A stretch of DNA of 64,000 nucleotides from Bradyrhizobium sp. JYMT SZCCT0428 (lineage in GTDB: Bacteria > Pseudomonadota > Alphaproteobacteria > Rhizobiales > Xanthobacteraceae). Under the pieces are notes generated by a model that was given only the letters and a program-made list of their open reading frames with translations, did no database searches and was not told where the DNA came from. Every line of letters starts with the position of its first letter. The first letter of the stretch is position 1. The stretch is taken from the NCBI RefSeq assembly GCF_018131075.1, contig NZ_JAFCLS010000024.1, forward strand, positions 62,001 through 126,000, in the 5' to 3' direction. Positions 18,836-27,437 of the stretch are shown one piece after another. Position numbers and translations under genes: made by a program.

Positions 18836-19809
18836 GTGAGGAGGTCATCCCGAAGTCCTGGAAGGTGATCCAGCACGTCCGCGAGAAGTTTACTTGTCGT
18901 GACTGCGAGAAGATCAGCCAGGCCCCGGTGCCGTTCCATTTGCTTGCCCGCGGCTGGGCGGGGCCAAGCCTGCTGGCGATGGTGCTGTTCGAGAAGTTTG
19001 GTCAACATCAGCCGCTGAACCGGCAAGCGGAGCGCTATGCCAAGGAGGGCGTGCCGATCAGCCTGTCAACCCTGGCCAACCAGGTCGGCGGCTGTACGGC
19101 GGCGCTGGCACCGTTGTTCAAGCGCCTCGAGGCCTATGTGCTGAGCGCCGAGCGATTGCACGGGGACGATATCACGGTCCCGGTCCTGGCCAAAGGCAAG
19201 ACCGACACCGGCCGGATCTGGGTCTATGTGCGCGACGACAAGCCTTTTGGCGGGCAGGCCCCGCCGGGGGCGGTGTTCTATTACTCACGTGATCGCGCCG
19301 GCGAGCATCCCCGGCTCACTTGGCCAACTACAGTGGCATCTTCCAGGCCGATGCCTACGGCGGCTATGGCAAGCTTTACGACTCGGGCCGCAACGCAGGT
19401 CCGATCCTGGAAGCCGCTTGCTGGGTCCATGCCCGGCGGCCGTTCTTCGTGATGGCGGATCTGGCCGAGAATGCGCGTCGCAAGGCTCAGGGCAAGAAGC
19501 CGGCAGTGATCTCGCCGCGGGCGCTGGACACAGTCGGCCGGATCGACGCCCTGTTCGAGATCGAGCGGACCATCAACGGTCAGAGCGCCGAAAGGCGCAA
19601 GGCGGTTCGCCAGGAACTCAGCGCGCCGCTCGTGACCGATCTAGAAGCCTGGATGCGCGCGCAACGCGCCAAGCTCTCGCGCAGCAACGATGTCCAAGGC
19701 CATGGACTACATGCTCAAGCGTTGGAGCGCATTTACCCGCTTCCTCCGCGCGGCAGCTACCCCAGCCTCATGGGAAAGCACGAATGACGCCCCGGACGGT
19801 GTCGACTAA
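18836..19809 (+). pseudogene. IS66-family transposase TnpC, frameshifted and truncated
   Basis: The central and catalytic parts of a TnpC are readable: KFTCRDCEKISQAPVPFHLL (zinc-binding region), SLSTLANQVGGCTAAL, ERLHGDDITVPVLAKGKTDTG and WVYVRDDKPFGGQAPPGAVF. A frameshift near 19310 moves the frame to FQADAYGGYGKLYDSGR and ALFEIERTINGQSAERR, and a second near 19690 leads to AMDYMLKRWSAFTRFL. The N-terminus is missing and the end is cut at 19809. The insertion lies just after the secreted Cys protein gene. Confidence 0.88.
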
Positions 19810-19886
19810 ATATTAACCGCCATCCGTTATCTTCGAGGCAATCGTGGACTGATCCGCAACACTGGCCACGTGACTGACGCGTAAGG

Positions 19887-19918
19887 AAACCCGCCCGGGC
19901 ATTGCCGGCGGGTTTTTC
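19887..19918 (+). terminator. Rho-independent terminator
   Basis: A stem AAACCCGCC / GGCGGGTTT followed by a T run. It lies after the IS66 relic with no obvious intact gene directly upstream. A near-identical hairpin lies at 26334-26366. Confidence 0.7.
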
Positions 19919-20176
19919 TTTGCCTCCGCGGTTCTCAGCCCGATACCCTGCCAGCCGCCTACGGGGGCCGACGCAATGAGCCCGTCCTAACCTGCAGGGC
20001 TTTTTGTTGGGACGCACGCGCAACGCCGCGCCAGCCGAATATGTTGGCTGGGCGGCGTTGGCTTAGGTACTGGGCCCTGAAATCCCCCAGCGCCGTTAGT
20101 TCGCTGCGAGCGTGCCGAGGGTTCGATAACAGGTCCGTGAACGAGCGTTTTTGCGCTCTCAGCCGGGTTGGGCCGC

Positions 20177-20341
20177 CTACTTTGCGTCGCTATCGCCGTC
20201 GCTCTGGGGACGATTTCTGGTTAAGCCGAGCCAGCCCTGCACCACCCGCAGCCAAGCCGTTCCTAGCATCTCGCTGGGTGCGCGCTCTGCTTCTCTCTGG
20301 GCCTCAGCCGCTTTTGCACGGTATTCGTCGTGCCGCGTCAT
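20177..20341 (-). CDS. Small hypothetical protein (MTRHDEYRAKA type)
   Basis: A 54-residue charged, helical protein starting MTRHDEYRAKAAEAQREAER, with AWLRVVQGWLGL near the middle. This is a kind of short protein I associate with Bradyrhizobium genomes; no function is known. The ATG at 20341 is chosen because residues upstream of it belong to the neighbouring broken KOW-like gene. Confidence 0.55.
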   Translation of the reverse strand: MTRHDEYRAKAAEAQREAERAPSEMLGTAWLRVVQGWLGLTRNRPQSDGDSDAK

Positions 20342-20399
20342 GGGGTGACAATGCAGGTAGCGCTGGGTAGAGCTAGGGCCGGCGGAGCTATAGTCCGGC

Positions 20400-20619
20400 G
20401 CCGATGCCGATGCGTTACGCGAGATCGGGGTGATGAAATCCCTGTGCAGGCAGGTTGGGCTTTTGGCACCATCGAATAGCACGGTGACGCCTGTATTGCG
20501 CTGGGAAACCTCGACAACGATCCCTGCTTGCCTGCCAGCGATCGCAATCGAGTGGCTCCGAGTTCACTGATCTTGAAGCGAGCGCCGACGTCCAATCTAT
20601 TATCCTGCGCGTTACTCAC
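20400..20619 (-). pseudogene. KOW/SH3-like small protein gene, frameshifted
   Basis: It begins at a GTG with GGAG upstream and reads VGARFKISELGATRLRSLAG, then loses one base at KQG. The other frame continues VTVLFDGAKSPTCLHRDFIT. The intact paralogue at 21686-21919 shows that the two halves belong together. A fold of the KOW/SH3-barrel kind is inferred from the VGDRF-like start and the length only. Confidence 0.6.
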
Positions 20620-20795
20620 AATTTTACTCCAGATAAAAACTGTACTTAGAATGTCTTGTCCCGGCCCAGCGTTCCAACGGTCGGCTTGTTTCCGAGGAGG
20701 CCGCGGAGGTACTCCAAAGTAGCTCGGAACGATCCAGCCAGTTGCGCTAACTGTGGTCGCCGCTGGCGCATTTTTCGGCGCTGCGGCTGGAATGG

Positions 20796-20836
20796 GCGGC
20801 CCCAGCACAGCCAGCCCCTGCTGGGGCCGCTTTTTT
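20796..20836 (+). terminator. Strong hairpin with T6 tail
   Basis: A perfect 12-bp stem (GCGGCCCCAGCA with its complement) followed by TTTTTT. It does not directly follow a recognised intact gene on the plus strand. The GGCCCCAG stem recurs at 21198-21230 and 26725-26760, so this is one of a family of dispersed hairpins. Confidence 0.75.
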
Positions 20837-20988
20837 CGCGAAGCTACTGGTTGACGGCCACGACGTGAGCTGTGGCTAGGTACCAAGAAGATTGCCACCT
20901 TCCGCCGTCTCGATAGCTAGGCCCGTAGTTCTCCGGGTATGAACGGTGAGCAAGGGTCGATTAACGACCGGTGCCGTAACGTGGCCGA

Positions 20989-21165
20989 ATGACCGACAAC
21001 TCCAATCATCCGATCTCAATGGAAGAGATACTGCGCCGCATCAGGGAGCAGTACGCCGTCGATATTTAAAAGATAAGGCGTTCTGCACGGACCAAGCCTT
21101 TTGAGGACGAGTACCCTACGGCCGGTGCGAGGTCATCGAAAAACTGCGCAAGAAATCTCTCAATG
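20989..21165 (+). pseudogene. Small gene remnant (EEILRRIREQYA type)
   Basis: It starts MTDNSNHPISMEEILRRIRE, hits a stop after EQYAVDI, and is continued in other frames by CTDQAF and CEVIEKLRKKSLN. A second, also frameshifted copy lies on the opposite strand at 24171-24337. Both copies agree in order, so the family is real and both copies here are damaged. Confidence 0.6.
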
Positions 21166-21197
21166 CCTCAGTTGGCGGCCTTTGAGCCGTGGATATG

Positions 21198-21230
21198 CGG
21201 CCCCAGTGTACTGGAGGTGCACTGGGGCCG
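21198..21230. repeat. GGCCCCAG-type hairpin
   Basis: A perfect 11-bp inverted repeat CGGCCCCAGTG / CACTGGGGCCG without a T run. It shares its stem with hairpins at 20796 and 26725. It may be a degenerate terminator or a small dispersed palindrome family. Confidence 0.6.
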
Positions 21231-21234
21231 CCCA

Positions 21235-21685
21235 TTCCAGCCGACCGGCAAGGCGGATTGCCAAAGGCCTGCTAAATTACCGCACCTCGGGCTGATCTTT
21301 CCGAACTAGTTCGGAGTAACTCAGTTGGCGGCCTCTTTCATTGATCCCGCTTCCGCCGCGCGAATGCCGTCGGCTTGGCAATCGTCACTCTGGGGCGCGG
21401 ATCGCCAACCGCGCGACCGTTCGGAGTTAGTGCGTCAGGTTAAAGCGGCCTATCCGGCGCGGCCCATCCCAAAGTTCGACCGGCCCGTCTGCAACAATAG
21501 CCTTGGCGCGCTCGATCGCCTCGGCTTCATCGGCGCAGTAAAGCTCGATCGAACTGACGACACTACCCTCGAACGTCAATATGAAGGCCAAGTAGCTGGC
21601 TGGTAAGCGGGGTCACTTGGATCTAGCGGGCCCGCGGTCGATTGGGGCTTTGTTCACCCTCCGGCCGCCCACCTTGGCCGCGGGA
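21235..21685. other. No convincing gene
   Basis: A stretch of about 450 bases with only short frames lacking recognisable features. Part of it (around 21440-21600) has the codon look of a decayed small gene on the minus strand, but I could not assemble it. Confidence 0.4.
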
Positions 21686-21919
21686 TCACAGGACCGCCAC
21701 GCCGTGCTGTGGCGGGAGAGATTCGACAGGCTCAATATAGTCTCGGTGCAACGCCGTTGGCGACTTGCAGCCATCGAAAATGACGCGGATGGTGCATGGA
21801 TATTGGCCGCCACCAACGATCACTCCACCCTTGGCAGCTAGACGCGGGCATCGAGCCGCCCCAAGAGGACTCATCTTGAAACGATCGCCAATCGCAATTT
21901 CAATCTGATCACGAATCAT
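21686..21919 (-). CDS. KOW/SH3-like small protein
   Basis: A 78-residue protein beginning MIRDQIEIAIGDRFKMSPLG, with GGAAAG eight bases upstream of the ATG. The pattern IGDRF, PRLAAKGGVIVGGG, IRVIFDG and LHRDYIEPV suggests a small all-beta domain like KOW/SH3 proteins. Damaged relatives lie at 20400-20619 and 36606-36787. Cytoplasmic; function unknown. Confidence 0.65.
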   Translation of the reverse strand: MIRDQIEIAIGDRFKMSPLGAARCPRLAAKGGVIVGGGQYPCTIRVIFDGCKSPTALHRDYIEPVESLPPQHGVAVL

Positions 21920-22177
21920 GGGGTAACTTTCCACCGCAACCAACTCGGTGACAAGTCAGCCAGCCTTGCGGGGCCTAAAAGAACGGCCCAAGCCGGGGGG
22001 TAGCTGAGGCCGTCGTCTCGTAGCGCGCCGGGGGCGGCCCGGCGCATGCGTCAATTACTCCACCGGGCGAAGGTTCCTAACGTCGCGGTCGGTTAACGCT
22101 ATATCGATCGCAGCGCTGACGCGCCATCAGAGACACTGGGCAATTCCTTGTCTCGTCTGCCCAACGTTCTGGGGATT

Positions 22178-22396
22178 TCACGATCCCGCCTCGGTTGCCT
22201 TCCTGAAGTATAGCGTTTTCCGATTCTGGCCCAAGGGGACGAACCTTCGTTGGATTAGCCCTTCATTGGCGAGTTGGTGTAATTTTGTCTTGATCGACGC
22301 CGGGGTCCACACCCCTTCTATTTCCCAGATCGAACGGGCGGATATGGCGTTTTCTTCGCCGACGGGCACCAGTTGGAGTAGCGCGGCTTGATCCAT
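22178..22396 (-). CDS. Small winged-helix-like protein
   Basis: A 72-residue protein starting MDQAALLQLVPVGEENAIS. The order of helices (ISARSIWEIEG, TPASIKTKLHQLANEGLIQRR) followed by a short beta wing (LGQNRKTLYFRK) fits a compact winged-helix DNA-binding fold. A longer reading up to 22465 is possible, but the ATG at 22396 removes an Arg-rich unlikely leader. Possibly a small regulator; its target is unknown. Confidence 0.5.
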   Translation of the reverse strand: MDQAALLQLVPVGEENAISARSIWEIEGVWTPASIKTKLHQLANEGLIQRRFVPLGQNRKTLYFRKATEAGS

Positions 22397-22523
22397 GGTG
22401 TGAGGTCTTATTTTCTGCGCCCTCAGCCCCCAGTCTGCTTGCGGCCGAACTGAATCCTTTCGCAACCATCCGGGGGCAGCAAGCGATTAGACGCGAGAAA
22501 GCCGCCCTCAGGGAACAGGCAAG

Positions 22524-22840
22524 TTAGACCAGTCGGAGCGTCAACTGGTGCCGATCCCCTCCCTCATGACGTTCGACAAAATCAGAGAGCGCAGAGGGGA
22601 GATCGCGCATCTGCAAATCGCATCGTCGGCGAAGTTCGTGGGCAACATCTTCGGAACGTCTTCAGACCAACGCTCGGCAGTGTTAAAGGCCACGACCCGG
22701 ATCGGGTTGCTGTATTGGCCGGTGAGCAGGTCCTGGATGACCGTTTCAAGATCGGTCGTCTCATAGTTGGCCTCGACGCATGCGCGGCCAATTTTGCCGA
22801 AGTCATTGGCAACCATATAGATGGTCTGAGTTGTACGCAT
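22524..22840 (-). pseudogene. Small conserved gene (VVAFNTAERWSEDV type), frameshifted
   Basis: It reads MRTTQTIYMVANDFGKIGRA, ETVIQDLLTGQYSNPIRVV and AFNTAERWSEDV. One base is then missing, and the correct frame continues VAHELRRRCDLQMRDL and ends near 22524. A paralogous fragment at 54248-54480 has the missing base and supports the reconstruction. Function unknown. Confidence 0.65.
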
Positions 22841-22930
22841 TTTGCACGGCAAAAACGCCTGAGGGCGAATGTCGGGAAAAAGTGGCAATGGGACCGGCTT
22901 GATTGATCTACGTCAAAGATTACGGAGTTT

Positions 22931-23041
22931 ATGGGATCAGCAATTCCGAGCATGCCCCAAGGCCGAGATTGGATCGACATCGCTGGATATCTCTCGCTGG
23001 CCCTGGCCGGACTGGCGCTCATTGTGATTGTTGTGTCCTAA
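22931..23041 (+). CDS. Small single-pass membrane peptide
   Basis: A 36-residue frame with CGGAG six bases before the ATG. The second half is one hydrophobic helix (LSLALAGLALIVIVVS) ending right at the stop. A real membrane microprotein is plausible because of the ribosome binding site and the clean helix, but there is no homologue in the window. Confidence 0.4.
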   Translation: MGSAIPSMPQGRDWIDIAGYLSLALAGLALIVIVVS

Positions 23042-23405
23042 CTATTTGTGCTCTGCACAAATGGGCTGCGGAGACAGTCGATGCCTCGGGTAGCTCAAAG
23101 GTAGATGATGAATGCCGCTCACAGTGAGGGCCGTAAGCATTTAAGCAAACAGATCCGTCGCCGGCCGGCGTGAATTTCACGTAGGTGCCGCTCTCGTGCA
23201 GCAACGGCCACCCCCGCGCGATAGCTAGATCAAGCCCGGCCTTGTATTCGGTCGGGCTGGCGCCGTGCTGAAATAGCATCGGCCCGTTAATCTTCTCGAT
23301 GTGGATGCGGCCATCTTGGATGGCTTCCGTAGCATTGGCGCTTTTCAGCAGTTTGCTGGCGGCCTTTTCAGGTTCGGAATACGGGCGCTCGGCGCTGAAC
23401 TTCAT
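23019..23405 (-). CDS. Conserved small protein (MKFSAERPY type)
   Basis: A 128-residue protein starting at ATG 23405 (MKFSAERPYSEPEKAASKLL), which overlaps the stop of the upstream gene by four bases. A damaged copy of the same two-gene unit lies at 48725-49356. The middle (GLDLAIARGWPLLHESGTYVKF) is the best conserved part. The last 40 residues are not shared with the other copy and may be readthrough after a frameshift. Function unknown. Confidence 0.6.
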   Translation of the reverse strand: MKFSAERPYSEPEKAASKLLKSANATEAIQDGRIHIEKINGPMLFQHGASPTEYKAGLDLAIARGWPLLHESGTYVKFTPAGDGSVCLNAYGPHCERHSSSTFELPEASTVSAAHLCRAQIVRTQQSQ

Positions 23406-23839
23406 GCGTGCTGCGAATCCATATGCGCATCGTGAACGTGACGGTCGGTTACTGCGATATCGATCGCGGCGCCACAGAAACACCGCGCCTGTCCACTGGT
23501 TGATTGCGTCGGCAGCGGGAGGCCGGCGTTATACATGGAGTATTTCCAAGCCGTCCAAGCGCGTTGGCGGCGATGTCCGTGGAAGTCGGCTTCGGTGCAT
23601 TGAGGCAGGTAGTTCTTCCACGCGGTTTCGAAGCCTGCCCGCGCCTCATCGAAGCTCGCCGCATAGCCGGAGCGGTTATGCCCGCGGTGTGATGCCGGAT
23701 AGAAACCGACCCGCGATCGTGCCGACCTGAACGTCACCACAAAAGACAGGCCAACAATCAGAGCGTTCGGGGTGAGCGCGGCGGGTAAGTTCGGGCATGC
23801 GCTATTGAAGCGCGGTATGTCTGGTGGGGAAATCGTCAA
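23402..23839 (-). CDS. Conserved small protein (FYPASHRG / FDEARAGFE type)
   Basis: A 145-residue frame; the conserved part runs from VGFYPASHRGHNRSGY through SFDEARAGFETAWKNYLPQC to RQRAWTAWKY and a Cys pair (ARCFCGAAIDIAVTDRHVHD). The first 40 residues differ from the paralogue at 48949-49356, and the paralogue suggests a frameshift there, so the start is uncertain. It is translationally coupled to the downstream MKFSAERPY gene. Function unknown. Confidence 0.55.
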   Translation of the reverse strand: MTISPPDIPRFNSACPNLPAALTPNALIVGLSFVVTFRSARSRVGFYPASHRGHNRSGYAASFDEARAGFETAWKNYLPQCTEADFHGHRRQRAWTAWKYSMYNAGLPLPTQSTSGQARCFCGAAIDIAVTDRHVHDAHMDSQHA

Positions 23840-23922
23840 TCGATGGTGGATCGGTCGGGTGGAGAACTACAGCGTGTGGTGGCTGGGGAATGCTGCACAG
23901 TACAGCGTAAGGCGTCGGCCTT

Positions 23923-24081
23923 TTACTTCTCTTTTTCTTCCGCTTGCTCTTGCTCTAAGTCACCAATCAGCTTCCCGATGCGCTCTTTGTTTTTGGCGTC
24001 GTTCGCGCCTTTCACCAAGCGTTTGGCTTGTTCCAAACGGCGGGCAATTTGCTCTTGGCAGGCTAGTTGGTCCGGCATCAT
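23923..24081 (-). CDS. Small coiled-coil-like protein
   Basis: A 52-residue, highly charged protein (MMPDQLACQEQIARRLEQAK, ending in Glu/Lys repeats) predicted to be one long helix. The upstream part of the frame is read-through from the neighbouring broken gene. No family recognised. Confidence 0.45.
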   Translation of the reverse strand: MMPDQLACQEQIARRLEQAKRLVKGANDAKNKERIGKLIGDLEQEQAEEKEK

Positions 24082-24170
24082 TTGTGCTGTCTCCGCAGAG
24101 TCAGACGAATGGCGAGGCGAATGGTTCAAATCTACTTGGGGTGACCGTCGCCGCCACATGAGGCGGCCAC

Positions 24171-24337
24171 TCAATTGAGAGATTTCTTGCGCAGTTTTTC
24201 GATGACCTCGCACAGGCCGTAGGGGTACCCTCCTCAACGATTGGGTAGGCCTGATCCGTGCAGAACACCTTAGCTTTTATCTCGTCGGCGGCGTACTGCT
24301 CCCGAATGCGGCGCAGTATTTCTTCGCGTTCGGTCAT
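24171..24337 (-). pseudogene. Small gene (MTEREEILRRIREQYA type), frameshifted
   Basis: It starts MTEREEILRRIREQYAADEI, continues to CTDQAYPIVEEG and then shifts by one base. The right frame ends YPYGLCEVIEKLRKKSLN. It is the paralogue of the plus-strand remnant at 20989-21165. Confidence 0.6.
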
Positions 24338-24553
24338 TTGGCCAAGCTACCCATAGACTCGTTATTTAAAAGCCGCCGCTGGCTGTTCTTGCCATGCGAC
24401 GGCTTAGATAACGGCTCCATCCAGAAGCTTTGCCAGCATCGCGCGGACGCGGTTAATGGACGGTTAAGTTAAAATTCGCAACAAAAAATGGCCTCGTACC
24501 CAGCGCCTCCTAAAACAAACTAGGCCACTGTCGGGGTATTTCGTCCGGGGCTT

Positions 24554-24643
24554 TCAGCCGGGCCAAATGATCGTTGCGATCAGATATGCTATCCCGCCGC
24601 AAAGGATAAGCAGGCCAACAATCAAGATCGTCCGATCGCTCAT
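24554..24643 (-). CDS. Very small membrane peptide
   Basis: A 29-residue frame (MSDRTILIVGLLILCGGIAY, then a hydrophobic end) with a strong AAGGGGA ribosome binding site next to the ATG. It is a single transmembrane helix with no recognised family. The strong ribosome binding site argues for translation. Confidence 0.4.
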   Translation of the reverse strand: MSDRTILIVGLLILCGGIAYLIATIIWPG

Positions 24644-24779
24644 TTCCCCTTCGCCTTCAGCCCGCTTTCCGGCAGTCGCTCGACGTATTTTCACGGCGCT
24701 GCTCTTTGAATGACCGCGGCATTACAGAATCATCATTTCCAATTCGCCTTCGGCCTGATCTCGACCGTGTTGTTGCTTA

Positions 24780-25046
24780 TCAGCATCCGCGGCAAATCTT
24801 TTTCAGCTTCGCGTCTAGTTTTGCGTTTTCCACGGCGAGCGCATCGACCATCGACCCCTGATCAGAGGAAGCATTTGATGCCGCGGCCTTCTGTTTCGCC
24901 ACGGTCTTAGCGGCTGATGGTGGCGTGGCCCGGTCATAACAAGCCAATCGATTGCTAGCCTTCGGCACCGTCGAGCATTCGGAAGTTTGAGCGACCGCGC
25001 CTTGGCAGCCCACGATAATCAATGCGGTTAGCAGCAAAAGCTTCAT
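24780..25046 (-). CDS. Small secreted Cys protein ending ICRGC
   Basis: An 88-residue protein with a signal peptide (MKLLLLTALIIVGCQGAVAQ), then CSTVPKASNRLACYD, an Ala/Lys-rich linker and a C-terminal helix ending KKICRGC. It is a paralogue of 18528-18779: the same CxxV...RLACxD pattern after the signal peptide and the same last five residues. Exported; function unknown. Confidence 0.75.
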   Translation of the reverse strand: MKLLLLTALIIVGCQGAVAQTSECSTVPKASNRLACYDRATPPSAAKTVAKQKAAASNASSDQGSMVDALAVENAKLDAKLKKICRGC

Positions 25047-25320
25047 CCGAAATTCTCCAAAGAAAAAGTTGGGGCATGGGCCGGCGTCGAAGTAGCGCGC
25101 GCCTTACCGGGTGTTCATCTGACTTTAGCCTTTAACCCTAGCTCGACAAGACGGGATTATATCGCTGTCCACCAGGGCAACGCATCCTTGGCCCGCAGCA
25201 TGGCGGGAGGCGGGTTGTTGACCTTAACACAGTTGCATGACCGAGTAGATCTGGGTGTGCTTACGCCCTGACAGTGGTACGCGTGAAGTAAGGCGCCGGT
25301 TGACAGGGCTTCTATGAAAG

Positions 25321-25341
25321 AGGCCGCCAATGAGGCGGCCT
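25321..25341 (-). terminator. Hairpin after the Cys-repeat gene
   Basis: A perfect 8-bp stem AGGCCGCC / GGCGGCCT with a short loop; read on the minus strand it is followed by CTTTCAT. It lies 12 bases after the stop of the minus-strand gene at 25354. The same AGGCCGCC stem is used at 27438-27459. Confidence 0.6.
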
Positions 25342-25353
25342 GATTTCGCGTGC

Positions 25354-25686
25354 TCAGCGACAGGTCTGTCGATACCTACGGCAATTTCCTTCGCCTTGTT
25401 CGCCCAACTGGTCCTTGTTGAGACAAGCTGCCCGCAGTTCGCCGCACACATCACGTCGGACTGGTTTTTGGCACGTTTCCCGATATCTGCGGCAGTTTCC
25501 TTCGCCCTGCTCCCCAAGCGCGGCCTTGTTTTCGCAGGCACGTCGCAATTCGTCGCATTGGCCACCGCGACTACGGCCGTCGTCTACTCGGACGCCGCCC
25601 GGGCCGATCTGAACAGATTGGGAAAACACGGCTGTTGGAATTACAAAAAAAGCCGCCGTCGCGACTACGAATGCAAGCCTGCGCAT
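25354..25686 (-). CDS. Secreted protein with two tandem Cys repeats
   Basis: A 110-residue protein with GGAGGT six bases before the ATG and a signal peptide (MRRLAFVVATAAFF, cleavage near FSQ). It contains two copies of a roughly 30-residue unit, CDELRRACENKAALGEQGEG and CGELRAACLNKDQLGEQGEG, each followed by NCRRYRxTC. Four cysteines per unit suggest two disulfides each. Periplasmic or secreted; function unknown. Confidence 0.85.
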   Translation of the reverse strand: MRRLAFVVATAAFFVIPTAVFSQSVQIGPGGVRVDDGRSRGGQCDELRRACENKAALGEQGEGNCRRYRETCQKPVRRDVCGELRAACLNKDQLGEQGEGNCRRYRQTCR

Positions 25687-25828
25687 CACGGACCTCCAGT
25701 GAAAGACCGGACGGACCCGGCTTTGCAACAATGTCCCGCCCTAATGTTTGTTCCCGATGCTCGTTCCAGCCGAACGTAACTTTCCTATTTTTCCCGATTT
25801 GTTTTGGGAGAAAGTAAGGAGGGTTGAA

Positions 25829-26032
25829 ATGAAACGCCGACGTTGGTCCGAAGATGACATCGCCCGGCTACGCGGCATGGCTCAAAAAATGCTGGCCCCG
25901 CAAATAGCAGTTGAGTTGGGTAGGGGTGTTGCCGCCGTCGCAATGAAAGCGCACAAGCTGAAACTTTCGCTCCGGATAAGCGGAAGGAAGGAAGCCACTC
26001 ACCTAGGCCTGCGGACGCTGCATGCGGCTTAG
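25829..26032 (+). CDS. Small SANT/HTH-like DNA-binding protein
   Basis: A 67-residue basic protein (MKRRRWSEDDIARLRGMAQK) with a strong AAGGAGGG site before the ATG. The pattern WSEDDIARLRxxAxK, IAVELGRGVAAVAMKAHKLKL matches a three-helix SANT/GcrA-like fold in which the third helix reads DNA. Probably a nucleoid or regulatory protein. Confidence 0.7.
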   Translation: MKRRRWSEDDIARLRGMAQKMLAPQIAVELGRGVAAVAMKAHKLKLSLRISGRKEATHLGLRTLHAA

Positions 26033-26082
26033 ATAGGCGATGGCGCGAACTGCCACCGCGCGATTGCCGCGACGGGCGAGTA

Positions 26083-26265
26083 TTGGCCAATACAATCCCG
26101 GCGACGCCCGCCGGCGCAGCTGCGCTGATTCAGCACGCCCTCGATGAAGGCTTAAGAACCGATGAAAGGTGGTGGCATATGACAGCGCTCAGGAGCGCGG
26201 TCGCGGTAAGGCCGCTCGGTGGGGTCGAGCCCGCCGGTTCGCGCGCGGGCTTTGCGATTGTTTAA
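26083..26265 (+). pseudogene. Possible remnant of a small conserved gene
   Basis: A TTG-started frame whose first 40 residues (AGAAALIQHALDEG, WWHMTALRSAV) look like a small conserved protein, after which the sequence turns Arg/Pro-rich as if frameshifted. Kept at low confidence. Confidence 0.3.
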
Positions 26266-26333
26266 CCATCTACGATCATCATGAATGCAATCGCGGAACA
26301 GACCCTCAAAGCCCCCCGAGAGGATTGCGTAGG

Positions 26334-26366
26334 AAACCCGCCGGGGGCAGTTACCGGCGGGTTTTC
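26334..26366 (+). terminator. Hairpin AAACCCGCCG / CGGCGGGTTT
   Basis: A perfect 10-bp stem and T-rich tail on the plus strand, nearly the same as the one at 19887-19918. It also lies just downstream of the minus-strand microprotein gene at 26388-26501 and might act in both directions. Confidence 0.65.
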
Positions 26367-26387
26367 TTTGCCCGCGCAAACGAACCC

Positions 26388-26501
26388 TTACACGAGGCTG
26401 ACAATGGCGAGGGCTAGTTCAGGGCCGAATTCGCTAGATGCCAGCGCGATCAATGTTCCGGCAAAGACGGCCAAAATGGCGGTGACTGGGAGAGCGATCA
26501 T
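26388..26501 (-). CDS. Small single-pass membrane peptide
   Basis: A 37-residue frame, MIALPVTAILAVFAGTLIAL followed by a short acidic segment and a second hydrophobic end. AGGGG lies about ten bases before the ATG. Membrane microprotein candidate; no family known. Confidence 0.4.
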   Translation of the reverse strand: MIALPVTAILAVFAGTLIALASSEFGPELALAIVSLV

Positions 26502-26532
26502 TTTGAAAACCCCTGCGTAGCCTGTGACGATG

Positions 26533-27143
26533 AGCCTCCGCCGGCTTCGTTTCCGGACGACTGCGTGGGGGAGGGCAATTGGTTTCGTTCACCGAGACGT
26601 TATCTTCCGTAGAATGTCGAAATGAGCCGCCCGTTGAAGGGAGCGGAACAAGTCCTGATCGCATCGCTTAGTTGTGCAAGACCGAATGGATGCGACGCCC
26701 CCCGTGCTTCATTCGAGGAAATGTCGGCCCCAGTGTCCGCCCGCGCGCACGCTGGGGCCGTTTCATTGGAACTTCTGAACTCCCTAAGAGTCGAATCCTA
26801 GCTTCCGGCGACTCACCTCCACCGGAAGAAAACCCCAACTGGGTTGGCGGCCTTTGGTGCAGCGTGCCGTTCTCCGCGCCGAGGCCGTTTGCGTGTCGCG
26901 GCTCCCTGGACGACGCTAAAGAACGGCCTCAGAGCTTAGGGAAGCGCGCTGCGCAGCGCCGCTAGCGCTGCGTCGCAGGCCGCCGACGTGCTCCAAGCAG
27001 GCTACCTGCATGGCTTATACGTGCCGCAGGCACACACCGCTCTAAATTTCATAAAAACTATCGACGATCATTGAGTGGAACTTAGGTTCCGCAGTTTTAG
27101 GCTCCCGATGCTTCCTAGGGCAGCAACAGAGGTAGGAGCCACT
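26533..27143. other. Intergenic region with dispersed hairpins
   Basis: No supported gene. It contains a GGCCCCAG hairpin at 26725-26760 and a GC-rich palindromic stretch near 26939-26985 (repeated GCGCTGCG). The final 80 bases hold the promoter side of the Flp pilin gene. Confidence 0.5.
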
Positions 27144-27308
27144 ATGAAAAATCTTGTTTTGACGTTTTTCCGGAATGAGTCTGGCGCTACAGCAATTGAA
27201 TATGGCTTGATTGCCGCCGGTATCGCGATCGCGATCATCACTGCGGTGCAGGGTGTCGGCGGCAAGCTCAGCACCAATTTTGACTCAATCAGCACGTCGC
27301 TGAAATAG
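27144..27308 (+). CDS. flp: Flp-type pilin subunit
   Basis: A 54-residue prepilin. The ATG at 27144 follows AGGAG. A short basic leader (MKNLVLTFFRNESG) precedes the hydrophobic helix beginning ATAIEYGLIAAGIAIAI, which contains the Glu-Tyr pair typical of Flp pilins. Prepilin peptidase should cut after Gly14. It would be assembled by a Tad secretion system, none of whose other genes are in the window, so this is an orphan copy. Confidence 0.92.
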   Translation: MKNLVLTFFRNESGATAIEYGLIAAGIAIAIITAVQGVGGKLSTNFDSISTSLK

Positions 27309-27388
27309 ACAAGGCCGGTCAGTGCGGAGGACCAGCAAACCCAACTAAGACAGCGGTCCCTGCTACCGTTACCGGGGCGCACAACGGG

Positions 27389-27416
27389 CCCGCCGGTTCA
27401 CCCCGGCGGGTTTTTT
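27389..27416 (+). terminator. Terminator of the flp gene
   Basis: A perfect stem CCCGCCGG / CCGGCGGG followed by TTTTTT, 80 bases after the flp stop. Confidence 0.88.
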
Positions 27417-27437
27417 CCGAGACCTCGATCGGGAAAG

